A stretch of 34,447 nucleotides of DNA, taken from the NCBI GenBank assembly GCA_018383195.1, contig JAGZOP010000020.1, positions 1 to 34,447 on the forward strand. The letters are read 5' to 3'. The notes below the pieces were generated by a model. That model made no database searches and had not been told where the DNA came from. It worked only from the letters and a program-made list of their open reading frames with translations. This document shows positions 15,908 to 23,216 of this stretch, in pieces; positions within the stretch are counted from its first letter, which is position 1, and the number at the start of each line of letters is the position of its first letter. Position numbers and translations under genes: made by a program. Source of the stretch: Clostridiaceae bacterium (lineage in GTDB: Bacteria; Bacillota; Clostridia; Oscillospirales; Butyricicoccaceae).

Positions 15908-16639
15908 TCAATCGTTCAGCAGCGAACATGCCGCTTCATCCGCTACAATGGTCACATCGCGGTGCAGCTGCAAAATCGAAGCCGGCATCTCCGGCGTAAT
16001 CTTGCCGCATACGGTGTCCCGCAGCGCCTGCGCCTTGGCTTCGCCGCTGACGAGCATCAGGATTTTGCGTGCTTTCATAATCGTCTGAATGCCCATCGAA
16101 TATGCCTGACGCGGCACATCCTCTTTCTTTTCAAAGAAACGTTTATTTGCCTCAATGGTGCTCTCGGTCAAGTCAACACAGTGCGTACCTTTTTCAAAAT
16201 ACGCTCCCGGCTCATTGAAGCCGATATGCCCGTTGATGCCCATACCGAGCACCTGCAAATCGACGCCGCCGGTCTGCTCGATGATTTCATCGTAAGCGCG
16301 GCATCCCGCTTCTGCATCTGTCATCAGCCCATCCGGAACAAAAGTCCGTGCCTTGTCAATGTTGACATGGTCAAACAGGTGATGGTTCATGAAATAGCGA
16401 TAGCTCTGCGTGTTATCCGGTGCAAGACCTTTGTACTCGTCCAGATTTACGCTGGTTACCTGCGAAAAATCCAAATCCCCGCTCTTGCACCATGCAACGA
16501 GCTGGCGGTACATGCCTTCCGGGGATGAGCCGGTCGCAAGTCCAAGCACGGAATCCGGTTTCAGCGTAATCTGTGCCGCGAGAATAGACGCTGCCTTGCG
16601 GCTCATCGCCTCATAATCTTTCATCTTGTAAATAACCAT
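15908..16639 (-). CDS. nagB: Glucosamine-6-phosphate deaminase
   Basis: NagB turns GlcN-6-P into fructose-6-P and ammonia, the last step feeding amino sugars into glycolysis. The 243-residue enzyme has GLATGSSPEGMY for phosphate binding, VNLDEYKGL with general base D67, and MGINGHIGFNEP with H138 and E143 for ring opening. The SMGIQTIMKARKILMLVSGEAKA segment is the usual C-terminal fold. The start has AAAGGAG upstream. It is transcribed away from the nan operon from a shared 263-base control region, which fits joint induction by sialic acid. Confidence 0.95.
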   Translation of the reverse strand: MVIYKMKDYEAMSRKAASILAAQITLKPDSVLGLATGSSPEGMYRQLVAWCKSGDLDFSQVTSVNLDEYKGLAPDNTQSYRYFMNHHLFDHVNIDKARTFVPDGLMTDAEAGCRAYDEIIEQTGGVDLQVLGMGINGHIGFNEPGAYFEKGTHCVDLTESTIEANKRFFEKKEDVPRQAYSMGIQTIMKARKILMLVSGEAKAQALRDTVCGKITPEMPASILQLHRDVTIVADEAACSLLND

Positions 16640-16685
16640 GATGCTTCTCCTTTTTATCGGCTTGTGTTTGCTTTTTGCACTTCTA

Positions 16686-16713
16686 AGTATATCCCTCTTC
16701 TGCCCGATTGCAA
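16686..16713 (-). promoter_or_regulatory. Predicted sigma-A promoter of nagB
   Basis: Minus-strand TTGCAA (16708-16713), 16 bases, TATACT (16686-16691), about 45 bases before the nagB start. Confidence 0.6.
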
Positions 16714-16815
16714 CCACTCTGAATCAGGTAGAAAGAATACTTCAGGAAGTTGTGCGAAATCTCCAAAAGGAATCCTGTATTTTTGGCTCTCTGGAAGAAT
16801 TTTTTGAAAAAGAAT

Positions 16816-16829
16816 TGAAAGAACTTTCA
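16816..16829. promoter_or_regulatory. Candidate operator for the nan regulator
   Basis: A perfect inverted repeat TGAAAG-AA-CTTTCA lies 16 bases upstream of the nanE -35 box. A looser copy (TGAAACTTATTTTA, 16847-16860) overlaps the -35. Placement and symmetry suit a dimeric or tetrameric RpiR/SIS regulator such as the one encoded at the end of this operon. Binding itself is inference. Confidence 0.45.
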
Positions 16830-16845
16830 GAACACTTAAAATAAC

Positions 16846-16873
16846 TTGAAACTTATTTTATAACCGTTATACT
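16846..16873 (+). promoter_or_regulatory. Predicted sigma-A promoter of the nan operon
   Basis: TTGAAA (16846-16851), 16 bases, TATACT (16868-16873), followed by the nanE ribosome site GAGGAGG-like sequence and the ATG at 16903. Confidence 0.65.
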
Positions 16874-16902
16874 GAAACCATCAACCGAGGAGGCAAGCGA
16901 GG

Positions 16903-17592
16903 ATGAACGAAAAAGTAGAACAGCTCAAAGGGAAACTGGTCGTATCCTGTCAGGCGCTGCCGCATGAGCCGCTCCATTCTTCCTTTATCATGGGACGTAT
17001 GGCGTTGGCTGCAAGGGAAGGCGGCGCTGCCGGTATTCGTGCTAACACAAAGGAAGATATCCGAGAAATCCAGTCTCAGGTCGATCTTCCGGTCATCGGC
17101 ATTGTCAAGCGTGATTACGCGGATTGCAGCGTATACATCACACCGACCATGCGGGAGATTGACGAACTGATGGAGGTGCGGCCTGAAATCATCGCACTCG
17201 ATGCAACCGGACGGCTCCGTCCGAACGGTGTCACACTGGACGACTTCTTCCATGAGATCAAGCAGAAGTATCCGAATCAGCTCTGGATGGCGGACTGCTC
17301 GACCGTAGAAGATGCGCTCCACGCCGATGCGCTGGGCTTCGACTTCATTGGCACCACGATGGTCGGCTATACCGAAGAAAGCAAGGGGCTGCGCATCGAG
17401 GAAGATGACTTCTCCATTTTGCGTCAGATTCTTGCGGGCGCCAAGCATCCCGTCATTGCCGAAGGCAATATCAACACGCCCGAGAAAGCAAAGCGTGTGC
17501 TTGAACTCGGCGCATTCAGTGTGGTCGTCGGTTCGATTATCACCCGTCCCCAACTTATTACAAAATCATTCGTCGAAGCAATTTCCAAGTAA
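16903..17592 (+). CDS. nanE: N-acetylmannosamine-6-phosphate 2-epimerase
   Basis: NanE converts ManNAc-6-P to GlcNAc-6-P in sialic-acid catabolism. The 229-residue TIM-barrel protein has the family motifs GKLVVSCQALPHEPLH, GAAGIRANTKEDI, GIVKRDY with the catalytic Lys K69, and IALDATGRLRPNG. The phosphate-binding end has IAEGNINTPEKAKRVLELGAFSVVVGSIITRP. It is the first gene of a six-gene plus-strand operon, 36 bases before nanA, with GGAGGCAAGCGAGG upstream of its start. Confidence 0.95.
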   Translation: MNEKVEQLKGKLVVSCQALPHEPLHSSFIMGRMALAAREGGAAGIRANTKEDIREIQSQVDLPVIGIVKRDYADCSVYITPTMREIDELMEVRPEIIALDATGRLRPNGVTLDDFFHEIKQKYPNQLWMADCSTVEDALHADALGFDFIGTTMVGYTEESKGLRIEEDDFSILRQILAGAKHPVIAEGNINTPEKAKRVLELGAFSVVVGSIITRPQLITKSFVEAISK

Positions 17593-17628
17593 GTAAAATC
17601 ATCTTAGTTGTATAAAGGAGCAAGAGAA

Positions 17629-18549
17629 ATGAGAAATCTCGACAAGTACAAGGGCATTATCCCCGCATTCTATGCATGCTATGACGACGAAGGCAACATC
17701 AGCCCCGAGCGTGTTCAGGCGCTGACCCGCTACTTTGTGGCAAAGGGCGTAAAGGGCGTTTACGTCGGCGGCTCGTCCGGCGAGTGCATCTACCAGAGCG
17801 TAGAAGATCGTAAGATCACTCTGGAGAACGTCATGAAAGCCGCAGAGGGCAAGCTGACCGTTATTGCACACGTTGCCTGCAACAACACCAAAGACAGTGT
17901 CGAACTGGCAAAGCATGCCGAGTCTCTCGGTGTAGACGCGATTGCTGCCATCCCTCCGATCTACTTCCACCTGCCGGAGTATGCGATTGCAAAGTATTGG
18001 AACGATATCAGCGCAGCAGCACCGAACACCGATTTTGTCATCTACAATATCCCGCAGCTTGCCGGCGTTGCACTGACCATGAACCTGTTTGCAGAAATGC
18101 GCAAGAACCCGCGCGTGATTGGCGTCAAGAATTCCTCCATGCCGGTGCAGGACATCCAGATGTTCAAGCAGGCGGCAGGCGAAGATTATATCATCTTCAA
18201 CGGTCCGGACGAGCAGTTTATGAGCGGTCGTGTGATCGGCGCAGAGGGCGCAATCGGCGGCACTTACGGCGTAATGCCCGAACTGTTCCTGAAGCTCGAC
18301 GAGCTGGTTAAGGCTGGAAAGATGGATGAGGCGCGCGAAATTCAGTACGCTGCAAACGAAATCATCTACAAAATGTGCTCTGCGCACGGCAATATGTACG
18401 GTGTCATCAAGGCAATTCTCAAGATCAATGAGGGGATGGATCTTGGTGGAGTCCGCGATCCGCTGCCCGCACTGATCGAGAGCGACATGGCAATTGTTGA
18501 AGAAGCTGCCAAAATGGTGCGCGACGCAAAGGCGAAGTATCTGGCATAA
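17629..18549 (+). CDS. nanA: N-acetylneuraminate lyase
   Basis: NanA cleaves sialic acid to ManNAc and pyruvate. The 306-residue protein belongs to the DHDPS/NAL class I aldolase barrel. GGSSGECIY (residues 47-55) binds the pyruvate carboxylate, Y139 in FVIYNIPQ is the proton relay, and K167 in VIGVKNSS forms the Schiff base. The NAL-specific GSSGE and the EGAIGGTYGVMPEL segment fit a sialate lyase rather than dihydrodipicolinate synthase, and the neighbours confirm this. Start 17629 is set by AAAGGAG; an upstream ATG at 17608 lies before that site. Confidence 0.94.
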   Translation: MRNLDKYKGIIPAFYACYDDEGNISPERVQALTRYFVAKGVKGVYVGGSSGECIYQSVEDRKITLENVMKAAEGKLTVIAHVACNNTKDSVELAKHAESLGVDAIAAIPPIYFHLPEYAIAKYWNDISAAAPNTDFVIYNIPQLAGVALTMNLFAEMRKNPRVIGVKNSSMPVQDIQMFKQAAGEDYIIFNGPDEQFMSGRVIGAEGAIGGTYGVMPELFLKLDELVKAGKMDEAREIQYAANEIIYKMCSAHGNMYGVIKAILKINEGMDLGGVRDPLPALIESDMAIVEEAAKMVRDAKAKYLA

Positions 18550-18606
18550 TTTTACCCCGTATAAAAGAGTAAGAAAAGAAGATATTCTGAGAAAAGAGGA
18601 ACTAGA

Positions 18607-20118
18607 ATGCAAGGCTTTACTAAAATCGACCTCGCAATCCTTGTCATTTATCTCGCGGCAGTCCTGTTTGCCGGACTTCATTTCGCGAAAAAAGAAATGA
18701 AAGGCAAGGAATACTTTAAGAGCGACGGTACGGTGCCGTGGTGGGTAACCTCGGTCTCCATTTTCGCCACCCTTTTGAGTCCGATTTCGTTTTTATCCCT
18801 CGCAGGCAACTCCTATTCGGGCACATGGATCATGTGGTTTGCACAGCTCGGCATGTTGCTTGCAATCCCGCTGACGATCCGTTTTTTCCTGCCGATTTAC
18901 AGCAAGCTGGACATTGATACTGCATACCACTATCTGGAGCTGCGCTTCCATAGCAAGGGTCTGCGTATCCTCGGCGCGGTCATGTTCATCATCTATCAGG
19001 TCGGCCGTATGTCCATCATCATGTATCTGCCGTGCATGGTACTTGGCAGCCTGACCGGTATCAGCGTCAATCTGCTCATCATTATCATGGGTCTGATTGC
19101 AATTATCTACTCGTATACCGGCGGTCTGAAGTCCGTCCTCTGGACAGACTTCATTCAGGGTTCGGTTCTGCTCATCGGCGTTACCTGCGGTCTGGTTTTC
19201 CTGATCGCGCATATTGACGGCGGAATCGGTGCAATCTTCCACGAGTTCACAGCAGGCAACAAGTTCCTTGCTGTTGACCAGCCGATCTTCAATGCAAACA
19301 TTCTCAAGAACAGCGTATTCCTGCTGATTGTCGGCGCAGGCTTCAACACCATGGGCTCCTATGTCTCCAGTCAGGACATCGTGCAGCGCTTCACCACGAC
19401 CACCGACACCAAGAAGCTCAACAAGATGATGCTGGCGAACGGCGGCCTGTCCATCTTCATCGCAACCGTATTCTACCTCATCGGCACCGGTCTGTACGTA
19501 TTCTATCAGGTACAGGGCAACCCGCTTCCGCCCGCAGCACAGCAGGATCAGATCTTCGCTTCGTGGATCGCATTTGAGCTGCCTGTCGGCGTTACCGGCC
19601 TGCTGCTCGCAGCCATCTATGCGGCGGCGCAGTCCACGCTGTCTACCGGTCTGAACTCGGTTGCTGCAAGCTGGACTCTTGACATCCAGGCGCGCGTTTC
19701 CAAGAAGGAACTGAGCATGGAAAAGCAAACCAAAATTGGTCAGTATGTTTCCCTGATTGTCGGCATCTTCTCGATTGTCGTTGCCATCGTTCTTGCCAAC
19801 GGCGGCGTCAAGAGCGCTTATGAATGGTTCAACGGCTTTATGGGTCTGGTTCTTGGCATTCTGGTCGGCACCTTTATTCTCGGCGCATTTACCAAGGTTG
19901 CAAATACTTTCGGCGCAACGCTGGCATTCATTGCAGCTTCCGCTGTTATGATCGGCATCAAGTATTTTGCTCCTGCCGGCGCAGTTTCGATCTGGTCTTA
20001 CTCCATCATCTCCATCGCCGTTTCTCTCGTGGTCGGTATTCCGGCAAGCCTGATTTGGCGCAAGGTAAAGGGAGACACCACAAAACCCGCTCCCCATACA
20101 ACCATCTATCGCGACTAA
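18607..20118 (+). CDS. Sodium:solute symporter (SSS family), probable sialic-acid transporter
   Basis: A 503-residue membrane protein with about thirteen hydrophobic segments, typical of the SSS family. It starts in the first helix (LAILVIYLAAVLFAGLHFAKK). It then has LSPISFLSLAGNSYSGTWIMW, the substrate and sodium site region around residues 55-80, and the family signature SVLWTDFIQGSVLLIG. Lying between nanA and nanQ in a sialic-acid operon, it should import Neu5Ac with Na+, as SSS-type NanT/SiaT proteins do. The assignment of substrate comes from context. The ATG has AAGAGGA upstream. A very long reading frame on the other strand here is a by-product. Confidence 0.92.
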   Translation: MQGFTKIDLAILVIYLAAVLFAGLHFAKKEMKGKEYFKSDGTVPWWVTSVSIFATLLSPISFLSLAGNSYSGTWIMWFAQLGMLLAIPLTIRFFLPIYSKLDIDTAYHYLELRFHSKGLRILGAVMFIIYQVGRMSIIMYLPCMVLGSLTGISVNLLIIIMGLIAIIYSYTGGLKSVLWTDFIQGSVLLIGVTCGLVFLIAHIDGGIGAIFHEFTAGNKFLAVDQPIFNANILKNSVFLLIVGAGFNTMGSYVSSQDIVQRFTTTTDTKKLNKMMLANGGLSIFIATVFYLIGTGLYVFYQVQGNPLPPAAQQDQIFASWIAFELPVGVTGLLLAAIYAAAQSTLSTGLNSVAASWTLDIQARVSKKELSMEKQTKIGQYVSLIVGIFSIVVAIVLANGGVKSAYEWFNGFMGLVLGILVGTFILGAFTKVANTFGATLAFIAASAVMIGIKYFAPAGAVSIWSYSIISIAVSLVVGIPASLIWRKVKGDTTKPAPHTTIYRD

Positions 20119-20136
20119 GCATAGGAGGAACATGAT

Positions 20137-20586
20137 ATGATTTTCGGGAATCTTAAAGCGCTGCATGAATATCCGTTTCTGGAAAAGCAGATACTGGAAT
20201 GCTTCGTTTACGCACAGGCGCACGATCTGAAATCCCTCGAAAAGGGCAGCCATCCGATTGACGGCGACCGTCTGTTCGTCAACATTGTGGAGTACACGAC
20301 CACAACGCCGGAAAACCGCTTCTGGGAGGCGCACCGCGCCTATCTGGACGTGCATCTGATGCTGGACGGCACCGAGCAGATCGACCTGAATTTCATCCAA
20401 AACATGGCGCAGAAGGAATACGTCCCTGGGGATGACTTCCTGCCCATGGATGGAGAGAAAAACGGCTCGGTCATCCTGCGGGCAGGCGACTTCCTGATCT
20501 GCTACCCAAGTGACGGGCACCGCACGGCAGTCGCCATAGATACGCCGCAGCCTATCAAAAAAGCCATCTTCAAAGTACGCATCTAA
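20137..20586 (+). CDS. YhcH/YjgK/YiaL family protein, probable sialic-acid anomerase (NanQ-like)
   Basis: The 149-residue cupin-like protein matches the YhcH/YiaL family: FWEAHRAYLDVHLMLDGTEQIDL, then FLPMDGEKNGSVILRAGDFLICYPSDGHRTAVA, with conserved His and Glu residues that bind metal (HxxYLDVH and the later DGHRTA). In E. coli NanQ (YhcH) speeds anomerisation of sialic acid so that the lyase receives its preferred anomer. Its place between transporter and kinase in this operon fits. AGGAGG is present upstream. A hairpin follows its stop. Confidence 0.88.
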   Translation: MIFGNLKALHEYPFLEKQILECFVYAQAHDLKSLEKGSHPIDGDRLFVNIVEYTTTTPENRFWEAHRAYLDVHLMLDGTEQIDLNFIQNMAQKEYVPGDDFLPMDGEKNGSVILRAGDFLICYPSDGHRTAVAIDTPQPIKKAIFKVRI

Positions 20587-20603
20587 AAAGATTGCGGGAT
20601 ACG

Positions 20604-20634
20604 GAGGCGAACGGGATTTACTCCGGTTCGCCTC
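20604..20634 (+). other. Intercistronic hairpin between nanQ and nanK
   Basis: A nine-bp stem GAGGCGAAC/GTTCGCCTC is followed by TTGTGTT rather than a clean T-run. It may be a weak terminator or an mRNA processing/stabilising element that sets lower expression of nanK-rpiR. An extended -10 (TGTTATGAT, 20638-20646) just after it could give these two genes an extra promoter. Confidence 0.5.
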
Positions 20635-20685
20635 TTGTGTTATGATAAGAAAAAGAACTATCCGGCATCGAGCCAGAGGAATCGT

Positions 20686-21573
20686 ATGAAAAAATATATC
20701 AGCATCGACATTGGCGGGACCGCCATCAAATACGGCATTGTCACCGAAAACGCGAATATTTTGCGCCGCAGCGAAGTTCCTACCGAAGCGCAGCGCGGCG
20801 GTCCTGCAATTCTGGAGAAAACCATTCAGATTGTCCGGGAAGCCGTGCAGCAGGAGGGTGTCAGCGGTGTCTGCATCTCCACTGCGGGAATGGTTGACCC
20901 CGAAAAAGGCGAAATCATTTACTCTGCGCCGCTCATTCCCAACTATACCGGGACATGCTTCAAGGAAACCATCGAAAACCTGTTTGGTCTGCCCTGCGAG
21001 GTGGAAAATGACGTCAACTGCGCCGGGCTTGCCGAGTATGTTTCCGGCGCGGCGCAGGACAGCAAAATCATGGTCATGCTGACCATCGGCACCGGCATCG
21101 GCGGCTGCTGTGTCATGAACGGCGAGGTATTCCATGGTTTCGGCAACAGCGCCTGCGAAGTTGGGTATATGCACATGCGCGGCAGCGATTTTCAGACTTT
21201 GGGTGCTGCCAGTATCCTGACGAAAAATGTTGCCGCAGCCAAAAACGAATCCGAGGAAGTCTGGAACGGGCGCCGCATCTTCGAGGCAGCCAAGCAGGGA
21301 GATGCGTGCTGCCGTGAAGCCATCGACGATATGGTCGATGTACTCGGCGAGGGTATCGCAAACATCTGCTATGTGCTCGCGCCGGATACCTTTGTGCTGG
21401 GCGGCGGCATCATGGCGCAGCAGGACTATCTGCGGGAGCGTCTGCATGCCGCAGTACGCAAATATCTGCTTGGCAGCATCGCTTCCCGTCTGACGCTTGC
21501 TTTCGCCGAGCACGAAAACAATGCGGGCATGCTCGGCGCATTCTACCATTTTAGAAACCGCCAGGGTATGTAA
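20686..21573 (+). CDS. nanK: ROK-family N-acetylmannosamine kinase
   Basis: The 295-residue sugar kinase has the ROK ATP loop SIDIGGTAIKYGIV (residues 6-19), catalytic D109 in VENDVNCAGLAE, and TIGTGIGGCCVMNGEVFHG. Context makes ManNAc the substrate. The usual ROK zinc motif (GH, then CxCGxxGCxE) is missing: at that place the sequence is ACEVGYMHMRGSDFQTLGAAS, with Tyr in place of the His ligand and no Cys cluster. Zinc-free NanK enzymes of this type are known from Staphylococcus aureus. Start 20686 has AGAGGA upstream. Confidence 0.9.
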   Translation: MKKYISIDIGGTAIKYGIVTENANILRRSEVPTEAQRGGPAILEKTIQIVREAVQQEGVSGVCISTAGMVDPEKGEIIYSAPLIPNYTGTCFKETIENLFGLPCEVENDVNCAGLAEYVSGAAQDSKIMVMLTIGTGIGGCCVMNGEVFHGFGNSACEVGYMHMRGSDFQTLGAASILTKNVAAAKNESEEVWNGRRIFEAAKQGDACCREAIDDMVDVLGEGIANICYVLAPDTFVLGGGIMAQQDYLRERLHAAVRKYLLGSIASRLTLAFAEHENNAGMLGAFYHFRNRQGM

Positions 21574-21589
21574 CAGAAACGAGGTTCTC

Positions 21590-22438
21590 ATGGAATACTA
21601 TATCAAGTCGGTTGTCCCCATCCTTGAAATGAACTATAAAAAATTCACGACGGTCGAAAAAAACATCGCGGATTTCTTTATTCACAATCAGGAAAAAGTC
21701 GATCTTTCTTCCAAAGCAATCGCAGACCGGCTGTATGTTTCCGAGGCTTCTCTCTCCCGTTTCGCCAAAAAATGCGGTTACCGCGGCTATCGGGAGTTTG
21801 TCTATCAATATGAGTCTACCTTTGTAGAAAAAAAGGAATTTATCACTGGCAATACCCGCATGATTTTAAACGCTTATCAGGAATTGCTGAACAAAACGTA
21901 TAGTCTGGTCGATGAAAAGCAGATTGCACGGATTGGTTCCTATATGAGCAAAGCCGAGCGGGTACTGGTATGCGGCCGCGGCAGTTCCGGACATGCTGCG
22001 GCAGAAATGGAGCAGCGCTTCATGCGCATCGGGGTCAATATTGATTCCATTCAGGACAGCGACCTCATGCGCATGCGTGCCGTTTTTCAGGACAAGCGCA
22101 GCTTGGTCTTTGGCATCAGTATCAGCGGAGAAACCGAAGCTGTACTGTATGTCCTGCGGGAATCCCGCAAGCGCGGCGCCAAAACTGTACTGATTACCGC
22201 GGAACACAATGACGAGTTCCGCGAGTTTTGCAGCGAAGTGCTCATTATGCCCTCGCTGCGGTACCTCAATCAGGGGAACGTGATTTCTCCTCAATTCCCA
22301 ATCTTGCTGATGCTCGATATTCTGTATTCCTATTATGCAGGGCAGGACAAAGGGAAAAAAGATTTGCTGCACGATGATACGCTGCGCGCCTTGTCCGATA
22401 CCGGCGCTGGTCGAGTGAAAGGCATCAAAAAGCCTTAA
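21590..22438 (+). CDS. RpiR-family (HTH-SIS) transcriptional regulator, probable nan operon regulator
   Basis: The 282-residue protein has an N-terminal RpiR HTH domain (about residues 10-85: FTTVEKNIADFFIHNQEKVDLSSKAIADRLYVSEASLSRFAKKCGYRGYREF) and a C-terminal SIS sugar-phosphate-binding domain (about 115-240: VLVCGRGSSGHAAAEME, FGISISGETEAVLYVLRESRKRGAKTVLIT). Family members commonly sense a phosphosugar from the pathway they control, here perhaps ManNAc-6-P or GlcNAc-6-P. It is the last gene of the operon. Its likely target is the inverted repeat upstream of nanE. Start 21590 has ACGAGG upstream. Confidence 0.9.
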   Translation: MEYYIKSVVPILEMNYKKFTTVEKNIADFFIHNQEKVDLSSKAIADRLYVSEASLSRFAKKCGYRGYREFVYQYESTFVEKKEFITGNTRMILNAYQELLNKTYSLVDEKQIARIGSYMSKAERVLVCGRGSSGHAAAEMEQRFMRIGVNIDSIQDSDLMRMRAVFQDKRSLVFGISISGETEAVLYVLRESRKRGAKTVLITAEHNDEFREFCSEVLIMPSLRYLNQGNVISPQFPILLMLDILYSYYAGQDKGKKDLLHDDTLRALSDTGAGRVKGIKKP

Positions 22439-22480
22439 AAAGAGGAAGCATCCTTTTATGGGGATGCTTCCTCTTTTTTT
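22437..22480. terminator. Bidirectional terminator after rpiR and def
   Basis: Stem AGAGGAAGCATCC/GGATGCTTCCTCT (22441-22453 with 22462-22474), A-rich on the left and with a T-run on the right, lies between two convergent operons. Confidence 0.92.
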
Positions 22481-22889
22481 AAATGATAATTCCCTCGCAA
22501 TGATCGATTTCATGCTGAATGATCTGCGCCGTCCAACCGGTGAAGGTCTTGAAACGCACCTGAAAATCACAGTTTTGGTATTTAACCTTAATCGACTGAT
22601 ACCGCTCAGTCGGACGTACTCCGGTCAGGGACAGGCACCCCTCCTCGGTTTGGTACCGTCCGCTCCGCTTGATAATCTCCGGGTTAAACATCACCATATA
22701 CGTTCCGTCGTTGTCGAACGCAATGATCCGTTTTTTTACGCCAATCATATTGGCTGCCATGCCTACGCAGCCAGCGGCATTCGCCTCCAATGTATCAAGC
22801 AAATCCTGTGCTGTTTGTAAATCATCCGGTGTCGCCGGATCTGATTTCTGTGAAAGGAATGTAACATCTTTCATAATCGGCTGAATCAT
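22479..22889 (-). CDS. Peptide deformylase family protein with altered first motif
   Basis: The 136-residue protein has two intact metal motifs, EGCLS (ligand C85) and QHEIDH (H126, catalytic E127, H130). The third motif, normally GxGLAAxQ, reads CVGMAANM. The oxyanion-stabilising Gln is therefore Met48. The protein is also shorter than typical deformylases and ends right after the HExxH helix (CEGIII). It may be a deformylase of a divergent Firmicute group or have a different deacylase role. It follows arsR by 15 bases with its own AAGGAG, as fourth gene of the Fe-S operon. Confidence 0.82.
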   Translation of the reverse strand: MIQPIMKDVTFLSQKSDPATPDDLQTAQDLLDTLEANAAGCVGMAANMIGVKKRIIAFDNDGTYMVMFNPEIIKRSGRYQTEEGCLSLTGVRPTERYQSIKVKYQNCDFQVRFKTFTGWTAQIIQHEIDHCEGIII

Positions 22890-22904
22890 TCTGCTCTCTC
22901 CTTT

Positions 22905-23216
22905 TTAATCGTTCTGTATCAAATGATCGGTGTCTTTCCCGCAATATTCTGCCTTCAAAACATCCATCAGCGCATATAAATGCAGATCCCGCAGCGAATA
23001 CTCCACAAACTGACCATGCTTTTCCGCTTTGATCAGTCTGCCTTCCCGCAGGCGGTGCAGGTGCTGCGAAAGCGCGGGTTTCGTAATGCCCGGCACCTGC
23101 TGCGCAAGCTCTCCCACCGTCATCGGGCGCTCCAGCAGCGCACATAAAATCAGCAGGCGGTTTTCATTTGCCATCTGTGCCATAAGCGCCGCAATTTTCC
23201 TTGCCTTTTCACGCAT
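22905..23216 (-). CDS. ArsR-type repressor with YgaV/SqrR/BigR-like cysteine pair
   Basis: The 103-residue winged-helix protein has the ArsR core: MANENRLLILCALLERPMTVGELAQQVPGITKPALSQHLHRLREGRLI, then a wing (KHGQFVEYSL). It lacks the CVC arsenic motif. Instead it has one Cys in helix 2 (C25, in LLILCAL) and one near the C-terminus (C92, in LKAEYC). These are the positions of the two cysteines that form a polysulfide bridge in persulfide sensors such as E. coli YgaV. Start 23216 has GGAAGGTGG upstream and overlaps the membrane-protein gene by 8 bases. It likely represses its own operon. Confidence 0.88.
   Translation of the reverse strand: MREKARKIAALMAQMANENRLLILCALLERPMTVGELAQQVPGITKPALSQHLHRLREGRLIKAEKHGQFVEYSLRDLHLYALMDVLKAEYCGKDTDHLIQND

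Noticed and set aside
16638..16844. A 68-codon plus-strand frame with a hydrophobic start and helical tail in the nagB-nanE gap
   Set aside because: It starts on the nagB start codon, has no ribosome site, spans both predicted promoters and the candidate operator, and would need a transcript starting inside nagB.
17599..18681. A 360-codon minus-strand frame opposite nanA
   Set aside because: Antisense shadow of nanA, whose catalytic residues are all identifiable on the plus strand.
18793..21591. A 932-codon open frame on the minus strand opposite the SSS transporter, nanQ and nanK
   Set aside because: It runs antisense through three well-identified genes, including their intergenic gaps, and its translation has no recognisable domain and is rich in Cys, His, Asp and Arg. 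It results from codon choice on the coding strand.
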